From positions 1-46,456 of the forward strand of contig JAOPZA010000144.1 of NCBI GenBank assembly GCA_025964325.1: 46,456 nt of DNA, in the 5' to 3' direction. Below are positions 36,345-44,031 of this stretch, piece after piece. A model generated the notes under the pieces. It was not told the DNA's origin. It made no database searches and saw only the letters and a list, made by a program, of their open reading frames with translations. Made by a program: the position numbers and the translations under genes. This stretch comes from Conexibacter sp. Its GTDB lineage: Bacteria > Actinomycetota > Thermoleophilia > Solirubrobacterales > Solirubrobacteraceae. How positions within the stretch are numbered: position 1 is the stretch's first letter; the number at the start of each line of letters is the position of its first letter.

Positions 36345-37400
36345 CTAGCCCGGCGTCTGGCCGAGCGTGATCCGCAGGGTCGCTCTCGTGCCGTCGGATC
36401 GCACGATGCCGACGGAGACCGTCTGGCCGGGTCGCAGGGTGGCGAGCACCGTCGCGAGGTCGTCGGTCGAGACGATCGGCTTGCCGTCGAGCGAGACGAT
36501 CGCGTCGCCGCGTCTGAGGCCGGCCGCGGCGGCTGGGCCGCCGGGGCGCACGGACGCGACGACGACGCCGACGCCTCCCACCGGCGTCGCGACCTGCACG
36601 CCGAGGAACGCACGGCCCGATCTCGTCACTCTGCCGCTCGCGATCAGCTGATCGGCGATCCGCTTGACCGTGCTGCTGGGGATCGCGAAGCCGATCCCGG
36701 GCGCCTGCGCGCCGCCGAGCTGCGGATCGATCGCCGCCAGCGTCGGGATCCCGATCACGGCGCCGTTCACATCGACGAGCGCGCCGCCGGAGTTGCCGGG
36801 GTTGATCGCCGCGCTCGTCTGGATCGCGGAGGAGATCACGACGCCGTTGCCCTCGCTGACGGTGCGCCCGATCGAGGAGACGATCCCCTCCGTCACGCTC
36901 GAGCGCAGCCCGAGCGGGTTGCCCATCGCGAGCGTCAGCTCCCCGACGCGCACCTTCGTCGAGTCGCCGAAGGTGGCGGCGGTCGGCGAGCCGTCGGTCA
37001 GGCGGATGACGGCGAGGTCGTCCGGCGGGAACGTGCCGACGAGCGTCGCGTTGTGATGGTCGCCGCCCGACAACGTCACGGTGAACGATCTGGCCGATCC
37101 GACGACGTGGTTGTTGGTGACGATGTCGCGCTTCGCGTCGTAGACGACGCCGGAGCCGAGCCCCTGCGCGGTCTCGATCTGCACGACGGCCGGGGAGACC
37201 CGCTGGATCACCTGCTCGAACGTCGCCTGCACGTCGGCTGCGCCGCTCGACGCGACCGGCCTCGCGAGCTTGAGGACGGTCGTGGCGGTGTGGGCGCCAT
37301 CGCCACCTCCTCCGCCGCCGCCGCACCCGGCCGAGAGCACGGAGAGGGGGATGCTCGCAGCGAGCGCGACGGCCGCGGCGGAGCTGGGCGGGAGGCGCAT
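36345..37400 (-). CDS. HtrA/DegP-type serine protease lipoprotein with one PDZ domain
   Basis: The 351-residue protein has a lipoprotein signal (LSVLSAGC, then Gly-rich linker), so it is anchored outside the membrane. The trypsin-like domain shows the triad: His in IVTNNHVVG, Asp in PPDDLAVIRL, Ser in NPGNSGGALVDV. A PDZ domain follows (FLGVQVATPVGGVGVVVASVRPGGPAAAAGLRRGDAIVSLDGKPI). The TEGIVSSIGRTV loop is typical of DegS/HtrA proteins. It cuts misfolded envelope proteins. A promoter element lies 9 bases upstream of ATG 37400. Confidence 0.95.
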   Translation of the reverse strand: MRLPPSSAAAVALAASIPLSVLSAGCGGGGGGGDGAHTATTVLKLARPVASSGAADVQATFEQVIQRVSPAVVQIETAQGLGSGVVYDAKRDIVTNNHVVGSARSFTVTLSGGDHHNATLVGTFPPDDLAVIRLTDGSPTAATFGDSTKVRVGELTLAMGNPLGLRSSVTEGIVSSIGRTVSEGNGVVISSAIQTSAAINPGNSGGALVDVNGAVIGIPTLAAIDPQLGGAQAPGIGFAIPSSTVKRIADQLIASGRVTRSGRAFLGVQVATPVGGVGVVVASVRPGGPAAAAGLRRGDAIVSLDGKPIVSTDDLATVLATLRPGQTVSVGIVRSDGTRATLRITLGQTPG

Positions 37401-37409
37401 GCCCCGCCA

Positions 37410-37436
37410 GGTAGGACGCGCGCTGCGCTGCGCAAA
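37410..37436 (-). promoter_or_regulatory. Putative promoter of the htrA operon
   Basis: On the minus strand: TTTGC (37436-37432), 16 bases, CCTACC (37415-37410), then 9 bases to ATG 37400. No ribosome site between; probably leaderless. Confidence 0.5.
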
Positions 37437-37529
37437 GAGCGCGTCAGCGTGTCGTCACGGCGGATTGCGGACGGGCCCGGCTGTTCGATGGGACGCCGCG
37501 AGCGGGCAGCAGCCGCGCGGATCGCGACG

Positions 37530-37829
37530 CTAGAGGTAGGCGTACATCGTCGTCAGCGAGATCGGCCTGCAGCCGGCGTCGAGGCCGAGCACGAGGACGT
37601 TGCCGCCCGGCTCCTGCCAGGTGACGAGGTGCTCGATCGGGTTCGGCTCAACGGTCGCGAACGTCGCGTCGCGGGTGCGGTCGACGATGCGGATGCCGTT
37701 GCTGTGCCGGATGCGCGAGCCGTCCGGCTGCGACTGCCACCGGGGTGGCTCGGGATTCGGTCTGATCGCTTCGTTCCTTCTCGTACGGGTACGTCGGAGC
37801 GATCTCAGGGTAGCCGGCAGCGTGGACAT
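37530..37829 (-). CDS. Hypothetical protein
   Basis: The 99-residue ORF has an arginine-rich start (RSLRRTRTRRNE), a middle with RWQSQPDGSRIRHSNGIRIVD and a C-terminal part (EHLVTWQEPGGNVLVLGLDAGCRPISL) that looks like a small beta domain. GC skew by codon position is less regular in its first third, so the real start may be the in-frame region after residue 30. No family recognised. It lies 34 bp after the next minus-strand gene's stop and may share its transcript. Confidence 0.45.
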   Translation of the reverse strand: MSTLPATLRSLRRTRTRRNEAIRPNPEPPRWQSQPDGSRIRHSNGIRIVDRTRDATFATVEPNPIEHLVTWQEPGGNVLVLGLDAGCRPISLTTMYAYL

Positions 37830-37863
37830 CGCCCGGACGCCGAGCGCCCGGCTCAGCCTGCCG

Positions 37864-38055
37864 TCATCTCGGCACGACCGGCCGCTCCTCCTCCAGCAGC
37901 GTCACGTGATCCCAGTTGACGTGCAGGTGGCCGCCGAGGCTGCTGACGAGCGCGACCGGGTTGGGATAGTCGCGCCGGACCGCGAGCACGACCTCGTCCT
38001 CGCTCTCCGGGACGACGATGACCTGACCGTTGGCGAAGGCGACGCGAGTGGGCAT
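37864..38055 (-). CDS. Small hypothetical beta-rich protein
   Basis: The 63-residue protein (MPTRVAFANGQVIVVPESED... HLHVNWDHVTLLEEER) has the look of a compact SH3-like or antidote-type beta barrel. ATG 38055 follows an excellent AAGGAG site 6 bases upstream; 17 bases around this start are identical to those around the Hsp20 start at 21734. An in-frame ATG at 38097 would add 14 residues but lacks such a site. Confidence 0.65.
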   Translation of the reverse strand: MPTRVAFANGQVIVVPESEDEVVLAVRRDYPNPVALVSSLGGHLHVNWDHVTLLEEERPVVPR

Positions 38056-38128
38056 GCGGAGCTCCTTCAAAGGATCGACGGGCGCTTCCCACTTCAAGTC
38101 GGCCGCGGCGGCGCGCTGCCAAGGGACG

Positions 38129-38467
38129 CTAGCTCGCCGCCCCCCAGACGAGCAGCGCCTGCGCGTCGTCGGGGTCGATCTTCACGACCACCTGGCCGCC
38201 CTCGGCGACGCCCTGCAGCGTCTGCTCGTGCATCGACTGTCGCGTGCTGACGGCGTAGTCCGCGCCGCTGGCCGGATGGACGGTCAGCTCGAACTCGATC
38301 TGGTGGCCGCCGCCGAACTGGGAGCCGACCTCGCGCATGCCGAGCACCGTCGCGCGGCCTTCGATCCCGGACTGGTTGATCCGCATGATCTTGTCGCGCT
38401 CGCCCATCTGGGCGCGCGGGTTGACGGCCTGCTTGGCGGTGCCTCTGAGCTTGTCGAGGAAGCCCAT
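38129..38467 (-). CDS. Conserved hypothetical protein
   Basis: The 112-residue protein begins MGFLDKLRGTAKQAVNP and has a beta-sheet core (GIEGRATVLGMREVGSQFGG, IEFELTVHPASGADYAVSTRQ, GGQVVVKIDPDDAQALLVWG). The pattern resembles small actinobacterial proteins that regulate or sense the envelope (a DUF3592-like barrel), but without a membrane helix. The upstream strand carries the palindrome GGTTGGGAACCAACC (38555-38569), which could act on this gene as well as on the divergent STAS gene. Confidence 0.6.
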   Translation of the reverse strand: MGFLDKLRGTAKQAVNPRAQMGERDKIMRINQSGIEGRATVLGMREVGSQFGGGHQIEFELTVHPASGADYAVSTRQSMHEQTLQGVAEGGQVVVKIDPDDAQALLVWGAAS

Positions 38468-38554
38468 CGTGTCTCCGTCCGTTCGGGGGAGCCGAACCAA
38501 CCACATGCGCCAGAAAAAGGCAAGCTGGCGGCGGCGGTCGCCGTCCGCACGATG

Positions 38555-38569
38555 GGTTGGGAACCAACC
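38555..38569. promoter_or_regulatory. Palindrome GGTTGGGAACCAACC before a STAS gene
   Basis: A 6-bp inverted repeat with a 3-base centre, located between the divergent genes starting at 38467 and 38638. A closely similar 15-bp palindrome (42965-42979) lies upstream of the second STAS gene of the window. Possible operator of a common regulator. Confidence 0.45.
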
Positions 38570-38637
38570 GGAAGGATGACGATCGTCGCACCGGCCTCTA
38601 CGGTGCGGGCTCGTACCTTCCGACCGGAGCCCATGCA

Positions 38638-38985
38638 TTGCACCAGTACGCCACGACCGAACGTCCCTTTCCGACGCTCACGACCCACGTCCGTCCCGAC
38701 CGCGAGCGCGTCGTCGTCGCGCTGCGCGGAGAGCTCGACCTCGCGAACGTCGGCGATGTCGAGCAGGAGGTCCAGGCGCTCTACGGGCGCGACTTCCCGA
38801 CGGTCGTCCTCGACCTGCGCGGACTGTCCTTCATCGACTCGACCGGGCTGCGGCTCCTCCTGCGCCTCGAAGCGCTGGCGAGCGGCGAGCGGCGGTCGTT
38901 CTCGATCGCCGACGGGAACGGACCCGCGCGCCGGCTGCTCGAGCTGACGGGGCTCGGCAACCACTTCGAGACCACGCGCGTCTGA
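38638..38985 (+). CDS. STAS-domain anti-sigma factor antagonist
   Basis: The 115-residue protein is a stand-alone STAS domain: VVVALRGELDLANVGDVEQEVQAL, VVLDLRGLSFIDSTGLRLLLRLEA with the phosphorylatable Ser in DSTG, then LLELTGLGNHF. Such proteins release sigma factors from RsbW-type kinases. TTG 38638 was chosen because GGAG lies 8 bases before it and the length fits a lone STAS domain; TTG 38557 would add 27 residues of poor quality. Confidence 0.85.
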   Translation: MHQYATTERPFPTLTTHVRPDRERVVVALRGELDLANVGDVEQEVQALYGRDFPTVVLDLRGLSFIDSTGLRLLLRLEALASGERRSFSIADGNGPARRLLELTGLGNHFETTRV

Positions 38986-39027
38986 CGCCGGGGATCGCTC
39001 GGATGATCCGCGCCTCTCCCGACGCGC

Positions 39028-39618
39028 CTATCTGCCCCGCCGCGTGATCCGCCGGATCAGGTCGACGCCGACGTCGCGCAGCTCGAGCAGGTCGCGGCCC
39101 TGCTCGATCGTCACGATCACGAGGTCGCGGAAGCCGCCCGTGACGACGGTCGCCGCCTCGATCGAGAGCGGCCGCACGTCGGCGTCGTGCTGGCTCGCCT
39201 CGTCGACGAGGCGGACGATCAGCTCCGCCCAGCGCCGGTTCATATCGCGCACGCGCGCGCGGCCGGCGGGGCCGAGCCCCGGCGTCTCCTCGATGCAGGA
39301 GCGCACCAGCTCGGGGTCCTCGGCGAGCGCGCCGAGGTACGCGGCGATCGTGCGCTCGACGCGCGCCTCCCACCGCCCCTCGCCCGTCGCTGCCTCCGCG
39401 ATCGTCCGCAGCAGCCCGTCGCTGACGACGTCGAAGAGCGCGAGGAAGCACGCCTCGCGGTCCTCGAAGTGCTGGTAGAACGTGCGCCGCGACGTTCGCG
39501 CGCGGCGTACGACCTCCGCGACCGTCGCCTGCTGGAAGCCGTCCTCGCGGATGGCGTCGGCCATCCCGACGAGGAGCCGGTCGCGGAATCCGCCGGCGCT
39601 GGCGGTGGGGTCGTCCAC
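39028..39618 (-). CDS. TetR-family transcriptional regulator
   Basis: The 196-residue protein has an N-terminal TetR HTH (LLVGMADAIREDGFQQATVAEVVRRARTSRRTFYQHFEDREACFLALFD) and a helical ligand domain with the RVERTIAAYLGALAEDPEL segment. It is the last gene of the P450 operon, 5 bases after the P450 stop; GTG 39618 is the only sensible start. The likely target is the palindrome TTTGACC-TTC-GGTCAAA (42929-42945) at the head of the same operon. Confidence 0.9.
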   Translation of the reverse strand: MDDPTASAGGFRDRLLVGMADAIREDGFQQATVAEVVRRARTSRRTFYQHFEDREACFLALFDVVSDGLLRTIAEAATGEGRWEARVERTIAAYLGALAEDPELVRSCIEETPGLGPAGRARVRDMNRRWAELIVRLVDEASQHDADVRPLSIEAATVVTGGFRDLVIVTIEQGRDLLELRDVGVDLIRRITRRGR

Positions 39619-39623
39619 CGTGC

Positions 39624-40964
39624 TCAGGCGACGGCGACCGCGAGCGGCGTCCGCGCGGCCGGGACCCGCCGGCGCACGATCGCCCGGCCGCCCTCGGCCG
39701 GGCTCCAGGCGACCCCGCGGAACTTCCACGCCTCGTCCGGCGCGTCGGTCGGCAGCAGCTCGACGCGCCGGAGCAGGACGCGCAGGACGACCTCGATCTC
39801 CAGGTGCGCGAACGTCGCGCCGATGCAGCGGCGGATGCCGCCGCCGAAGGGGATCCACGCGTAGGTGTCGGGCAGCGCGTCGAGGAAGCGGTCGGGTTCG
39901 AAGCGGTCGGGAGCGGGGAAGAGCGCGGCGTCGTAGTGCGTCAGCCCGGCGCTGAGGCCGATCAGCACGCCCGGCGGGATGCGGTAGCCGCCGACCTCGA
40001 ACGGTCTGATCGTGTGACGGCCGGCGAAGGCGATCACCGGCCGCATCCGCTGCACCTCGCGGATCGTCGCGTCGCGCAGCGCTCTGCCGCCGGCGTCGGC
40101 CTCCTCGACGAGGCGCGCGAGCAGCTCGGGGTGGCGGCGCAGCCGCTCGACCGCCCAGCTGAGGGTGTGCGCCGTCGTCTCGTGCCCGGCCGCGAGCATC
40201 GTCACGAGCTGGTCGCGGATCTCGGGGTTCGTCATCGGGCTGCCGTCGCCGTGGCGGCCCTGCACCATCAGCGCGAGCACGTCCGGCCGCTGCTCCAGCT
40301 GCGGGTCGCGGCGCGCGTCCTCGATCAGCGTGTCGAGGATCGCGTCGACCTGCGCCCGCAGTCGCAGGAAGCGACCCCACGGGCTGCGGCGGCCGAGGTC
40401 GCGCTGCAGCTGCGGGAAGCGGGACAGGCTGGAGCCCTGCTCGGTCCACGGCGGCAGCAGCTCCTCGAGCTGCTCGAGCCGGCGCCCGGAGGCGCCGAAG
40501 ACCGCGCGCAGGATCGCGCGCAGCGTGATCCGCTGCATCGAGGGGCCGGTCGCGAACTCGACGCCGGCCGGCCAGCGGTCGATCTCCTCTTCCGCGATCG
40601 CCTCGATCAGCGGCTCGTAGGCCTTCAGCCGCTGGCCCTTGAACGGCGGCAGCAGCAGGCGCCGCTGCTCGAGGTGCTGGCCCTCGTCGATCCCGAGCAG
40701 CGAGTTGTCGCCGAGCACCCGGCGCAGCGGGCTTCTGTCGCCGGCGTGCAGGACCGTCGGGTCGGCCGTGAAGGTGTGCTTGATCAGCGCCGGATCCGAC
40801 AGCACGACCATCCGCCCGAGCCCGGCCATGTGCAGCGAGAAGATCGGGCCGTAGCGGCGCCGCTGCCGCTCGAGGAACGGTCGCTGGCGCGTCATCAGCC
40901 CGACCGTCTGCAGCGCCATCGGCATCCGCGGGCCCGGCGGCAGTCCTTCGATCACGGTCGCCAT
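39624..40964 (-). CDS. Cytochrome P450
   Basis: The 446-residue soluble P450 has the proline-rich start (GLPPGPRMP), the I-helix oxygen motif AGHETTAHT, an ExxR motif (EVQRMRP), the PxRFxPDRF meander (PDRFEPDRFLD) and the heme loop FGGGIRRCIGATFAHLE with the proximal Cys. The ordering and the long loop composition are similar to bacterial CYP110/CYP4-like class enzymes, but substrate cannot be read. No ferredoxin or reductase gene lies alongside. Genes upstream (SDR, hydrolase) suggest a small oxidative pathway on a hydrophobic ester or alcohol. Confidence 0.95.
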   Translation of the reverse strand: MATVIEGLPPGPRMPMALQTVGLMTRQRPFLERQRRRYGPIFSLHMAGLGRMVVLSDPALIKHTFTADPTVLHAGDRSPLRRVLGDNSLLGIDEGQHLEQRRLLLPPFKGQRLKAYEPLIEAIAEEEIDRWPAGVEFATGPSMQRITLRAILRAVFGASGRRLEQLEELLPPWTEQGSSLSRFPQLQRDLGRRSPWGRFLRLRAQVDAILDTLIEDARRDPQLEQRPDVLALMVQGRHGDGSPMTNPEIRDQLVTMLAAGHETTAHTLSWAVERLRRHPELLARLVEEADAGGRALRDATIREVQRMRPVIAFAGRHTIRPFEVGGYRIPPGVLIGLSAGLTHYDAALFPAPDRFEPDRFLDALPDTYAWIPFGGGIRRCIGATFAHLEIEVVLRVLLRRVELLPTDAPDEAWKFRGVAWSPAEGGRAIVRRRVPAARTPLAVAVA

Positions 40965-40983
40965 CGGAAGCGTTCCCTCTCTC

Positions 40984-41826
40984 TCAGGACCGGCGCACGA
41001 GCGCGTCGAGCCGGTCGATCACGTCGTAGTAGCGCGTCGGGGCGAGGCGGACGAGCAGGTCGAGCGCGACCGCGTCGGGCCCGACGAGGATGCGCGAGCG
41101 GCCGCGCGCGACGCCCGTGTGGATGATCTCGGCGGCATGCTCGGGCGTCGTGCGCGCGATCGTGGCGAACTCGCGCGCGGCGGCCGCGTGGTCGGCGCTC
41201 CGGTTGCGGAAGTCGGAGCGGAAGCGGGCGTTCTCGACGATCTTCGTCTTGACGCCCCCGGGATGGACGACGACGGCGCGCACCTGCGTGTCGCGCAGCT
41301 CCTGCCGCAGCGCCTCGGTGTAGCCGCGCACCGCGAACTTGGAGGCGCAGTAGGCCGTCTGGTGGGGGAAGCCGACGATCCCGAAGATGCTCGAGGTGTT
41401 CACGATCACGCCCGCGTCCTGGGCCAGCAGCAGCGGCAGGAACGCACGGACGCCGTGGACGACGCCGTGGAGGTTCACGTCCAGGACCCACTCGTCGTCC
41501 TCCGGCGCGGCGTCGGCGACCCCCTGGAGGACGGTCACGCCGGCGTTGTTGAAGACCATCCCGAGCGGCGCGGGAGCCCATGCGGCGACGGCGGCGGCGA
41601 ACGCCATCTGCCCCTGGCGGTCGCGCACGTCGAGCCGCTGGGCGAGGACCGGGCCGTCGATCGAGGCCTCCGTCTCCGCCAGGCCGGCCTCGTCCCAGTC
41701 GGCGAGCGCGACCGGGCAGCCGTGCGCGGCCAGCCGCTGGGCGACCGCGCGCCCGATCCCGGAGCCGGCGCCGGTGACGACGGCGGTGCGGCCGTCCACC
41801 GCCGGTGCGGCCGGACGCCGCCTCAT
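40984..41826 (-). CDS. Short-chain dehydrogenase/reductase
   Basis: The 280-residue classical SDR has the nucleotide motif TGAGSGIG, NNAG (MVFNNAGVTVL), catalytic Ser in IVNTSSIFG and Tyr/Lys in TAYCASKFA. The Asp after strand 2 (ALADWDE) points to NAD(H). A long C-terminal helix pair (LLVRLAPTRYYDVIDRLDALVRRS) is typical of SDRs next to P450s. Its start overlaps the hydrolase stop (ATGA), and the P450 follows after 19 bases. Confidence 0.93.
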   Translation of the reverse strand: MRRRPAAPAVDGRTAVVTGAGSGIGRAVAQRLAAHGCPVALADWDEAGLAETEASIDGPVLAQRLDVRDRQGQMAFAAAVAAWAPAPLGMVFNNAGVTVLQGVADAAPEDDEWVLDVNLHGVVHGVRAFLPLLLAQDAGVIVNTSSIFGIVGFPHQTAYCASKFAVRGYTEALRQELRDTQVRAVVVHPGGVKTKIVENARFRSDFRNRSADHAAAAREFATIARTTPEHAAEIIHTGVARGRSRILVGPDAVALDLLVRLAPTRYYDVIDRLDALVRRS

Positions 41827-42782
41827 GCGCGCGTCTCTCTCGAGGTCGACGTCGACGGGGTCGCGGCCGCGTCGCCGCTCGGTCTCGCGGCCGCGTCGAC
41901 CTGCGCGGCGTGGTCGGCGACCAGCTCGACGAGGCGCGGCCAGGCGCCCACCGGCAGGTCATGGCCCATGCCGGCGATCGTCTCGAGCCGCGCGCCCGGG
42001 ATCGCGGCCGCCGTCGCGCGGGCCCCGGACGGATGCACCATGCGGTCGCGGTCGCCGTGCAGCACCAGGGTCGGGGCCGCGATCCGCCGCAGCTCGGCGG
42101 TGCGGTCGCCGGATCTGATGATCGCCGCCAGCTGGCGCCCGGTCCCGGCAGGGTCGTGGCCGCGGTCGTACGAGAGCCCGGCGAGCGCGCGCACGGCGGC
42201 GGCGTCGAAGGGGAAGCCGGCCGAGCCGATGTGGCGGAACATCGCGACGCTGCGCTCGATCGCGACGTCGCGGTCGGCGGTCGGGCGCGCGAGCATCCGG
42301 CGCAGCGTCGAGGGCGCCGGGCGGCCGACGCGCGCCGCGCCCGTCGTCGACATGATCGAGACGAGGCTGCGCACCAGCTCGGGGTGCTGCGCCGCCAGCG
42401 TCTGCGCGATCATCCCGCCCATCGAGGCGCCGACGACGTGGGCGGGCGCCAGCTCGAGCGCCGTCAGCAGGCCGGCGGCGTCGCGCGCGAGGTCGGCGAG
42501 GACGTACTGGCCGGGGCGGAAGCGACCGGCCAGCAGGCGCGGCGTGGTCGGCGGCGGGACGTTCGCGCGCGTCGAGCGACCGACGTCGCGGTTGTCGAAG
42601 CGCACGACGTGCAGGCCGCGTGCCGCAAGCGGTTCGCAGAACCCGTCGGGCCACGAGACGAGCTGCTGGCCGAGGCCGGCGATCAGCAGCAGCGGCGGAT
42701 CGGCTGGATCGCCGAACGCCTGCCAGCAGAGGCGGGCCCCTCCTCCGACCTCGACGAATCGCTCCTCGCCGGGGCCGCTCAT
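41823..42782 (-). CDS. Alpha/beta hydrolase
   Basis: The 319-residue protein has the fold landmarks LLLIAGLGQQLVSWPDGF (oxyanion hole), HVVRFDNRDVGRST, the nucleophile elbow VGASMGGMIAQTLA (Ser), Asp in TLVLHGDRDRMVHPSG and His in AGMGHDLP. The family includes esterases and epoxide hydrolases; the GASMGG elbow favours an esterase. The C-terminal 30 residues are low-complexity Ala/Ser/Thr. ATG 42782 overlaps the stop of the small ORF upstream. Confidence 0.93.
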   Translation of the reverse strand: MSGPGEERFVEVGGGARLCWQAFGDPADPPLLLIAGLGQQLVSWPDGFCEPLAARGLHVVRFDNRDVGRSTRANVPPPTTPRLLAGRFRPGQYVLADLARDAAGLLTALELAPAHVVGASMGGMIAQTLAAQHPELVRSLVSIMSTTGAARVGRPAPSTLRRMLARPTADRDVAIERSVAMFRHIGSAGFPFDAAAVRALAGLSYDRGHDPAGTGRQLAAIIRSGDRTAELRRIAAPTLVLHGDRDRMVHPSGARATAAAIPGARLETIAGMGHDLPVGAWPRLVELVADHAAQVDAAARPSGDAAATPSTSTSRETRA

Positions 42783-42871
42783 GCCGCCGCCGCGAGGTCG
42801 CGTGCCGCGGCGCCGCCGAAGCCGTCGCCCACGCTGGTGGTCGGGTGCTGCCCTGCCACGTCGATCGGCAC
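42779..42871 (-). CDS. Small ORF (30 residues) heading the hydrolase-SDR-P450-TetR operon
   Basis: GTG 42871 follows a very strong ribosome site (GGAGGGAG, 42886-42879) at 7 bases. The stop overlaps the hydrolase ATG (ATGA). The peptide begins VPIDVAGQHPTTSVGDG and ends GGAAARDLAAAA, with no Cys and no signal sequence. Since a long leader with such a good site directly before a coupled ORF is costly, I think it is translated. It could be a leader peptide for coupling or a peptide substrate. No family recognised. Confidence 0.6.
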   Translation of the reverse strand: MPIDVAGQHPTTSVGDGFGGAAARDLAAAA

Positions 42872-42914
42872 TGCGGATCTCCCTCCGTCGAGCGGTACGC
42901 ACTTGTACCAGCGG

Positions 42915-42945
42915 ACCCTAGCGCGCGGTTTGACCTTCGGTCAAA
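42915..42945 (-). promoter_or_regulatory. Promoter with overlapping TetR-type operator of the P450 operon
   Basis: Minus strand: TTGACC (42944-42939), 18 bases, TAGGGT (42920-42915). The -35 is part of the perfect palindrome TTTGACC/GGTCAAA (42929-42945, 3-base centre), typical of TetR operators. Repressor binding would block the promoter. It lies upstream of the small ORF. Confidence 0.6.
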
Positions 42946-42964
42946 TTGCAGGTGGGCCAGCCGT

Positions 42965-42979
42965 GGTTGGAAAGCAACC
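42965..42979. promoter_or_regulatory. Palindrome GGTTGGAAAGCAACC before the second STAS gene
   Basis: A 5-bp inverted repeat with a 5-base centre, matching 13 of 15 positions of the palindrome at 38555-38569. It stands 98 bases before the GTG of the STAS gene. Confidence 0.45.
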
Positions 42980-43077
42980 ATGCGCACCGCCCGCGCGTCG
43001 AGACGTCGAGCAGCCGCGGGACCGGGGCCGTACGGTGCGTACGAACCCCTCCGTACCCGCCCGCCGCTCCCCCGCCC

Positions 43078-43431
43078 GTGAGTCCCGAATCCCGCTCCCT
43101 CGACCGCTCGTCGCCGCCACCGCCGTTCTCGACGGCCGGTTCGCTCGAGGGCGCGCGCTACCGCCTGCGCCTGGTCGGCGAGCTGGACCTCGCCGCGATG
43201 CCGACCGCGCACGCGGGGCTCGCCGGCGCGTTCGACGCGCCCTGGGAGACGCTGCTGGTCGACCTCGCCGAGCTGTCGTTCACCGACTCGAGCGGCGTGC
43301 GGTTCGTCTTGGAGGCGCGCGCGAGATGCGCGACGGCGGGGCGCGGCTTCGCGGTCCGGCGCGGCCCCGCCGACGTGCACCGGGTCTTCGAGCTGACCGG
43401 CCTCCATCGGGCGCTGCCGTTCGAGGACTGA
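43078..43431 (+). CDS. STAS-domain anti-sigma factor antagonist
   Basis: The 117-residue protein has a Pro/Ser-rich N-terminus and a STAS domain (RYRLRLVGELDLAAMPTAHAGL, LLVDLAELSFTDSSGVRFVLEA with Ser in DSSG, RVFELTGLHRALPFED). GTG 43078 is the in-frame start giving a normal length. It faces the RsbW-like kinase gene tail to tail, forming a probable partner-switch pair. Confidence 0.85.
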   Translation: MSPESRSLDRSSPPPPFSTAGSLEGARYRLRLVGELDLAAMPTAHAGLAGAFDAPWETLLVDLAELSFTDSSGVRFVLEARARCATAGRGFAVRRGPADVHRVFELTGLHRALPFED

Positions 43432-43446
43432 GTCCGGCGCCGCGAA

Positions 43447-43463
43447 GGCTGGCGGAGCCAGCC
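43447..43463. terminator. Hairpin between the convergent STAS and anti-sigma kinase genes
   Basis: GGCTGGC (43447-43453), loop GGA, GCCAGCC (43457-43463): a perfect 7-bp stem in the 53-bp gap between convergent stop codons. Probably a bidirectional terminator; no T tract on either side. Confidence 0.5.
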
Positions 43464-43484
43464 CGAGATCGTGGAATCGATCAT

Positions 43485-43898
43485 CTAGAGCTCGAACCAC
43501 ACGACGGTCGTTCCACGCTCCTCCTCGACGCCCCACGCGCGCGTGACGGCGGCGACGATGCCGAGCCCCCAGCCACCGTCCGTGCTCCGTCTCGCCGGCG
43601 CCGGCGTGAAGCCCGGACCGGCACTGCCGACGCTGACGCGCAGTCCGCCGCCGGTCGTCGCGACGGACAGCTCGATCGTTCCCGCCCCCGTCCGGTCGCC
43701 GTGCCGTACGGCGTTCGTGACGAGCTCAGAGACGGCCAGCAGCGCGGCGCTCAGCCGCGCGTCGCCGCTGCCGAGCAGGTGCGCGAGCGTCCGCCGCGCC
43801 CGCCCCGGCGCGGTCGCGTCGGCGGGGAGGGGAAAGGTCGCCATGCCTTGGAACGGCTCCCCCGCGCTCTCCGAGGTGGTCGTCTGCTCGCGTCCCAT
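43485..43898 (-). CDS. RsbW/SpoIIAB-like anti-sigma factor serine kinase (HATPase_c_2)
   Basis: The 137-residue protein has a GHKL ATPase fold: N-box helix LLAVSELVTNAVRHGD, a G1-like region VSVGSAGPGFTPAPA and the G2 region DGGWGLGIVAAVTRAWGVEEERGTTVVWFEL. The Asp normally found in the G1 motif (DxGxG) is a Ser here, which would weaken nucleotide binding. ATG 43898 is used; GTG 43916 and ATG 43842 are alternatives. Its probable partner is the convergent STAS gene. Confidence 0.82.
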   Translation of the reverse strand: MGREQTTTSESAGEPFQGMATFPLPADATAPGRARRTLAHLLGSGDARLSAALLAVSELVTNAVRHGDRTGAGTIELSVATTGGGLRVSVGSAGPGFTPAPARRSTDGGWGLGIVAAVTRAWGVEEERGTTVVWFEL

Positions 43899-44031
43899 GC
43901 CCAGGGCGCTACCCACCGTTTCGCATGCGCATCCGCGTCACGTCCGTTGATCTCCGCGCGCGGCCGCGGCACGGCGATGCGAGGACAGCGCGATCGCGAG
44001 CGCGACGGTGTCGCCGGCGCCGTGCGGGGTA

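Noticed and set aside
43432-43484. tRNA or other small RNA in the gap between STAS and kinase genes
   Set aside because: Only a 7-bp hairpin fits; no cloverleaf or other structure can be drawn in 53 bp.
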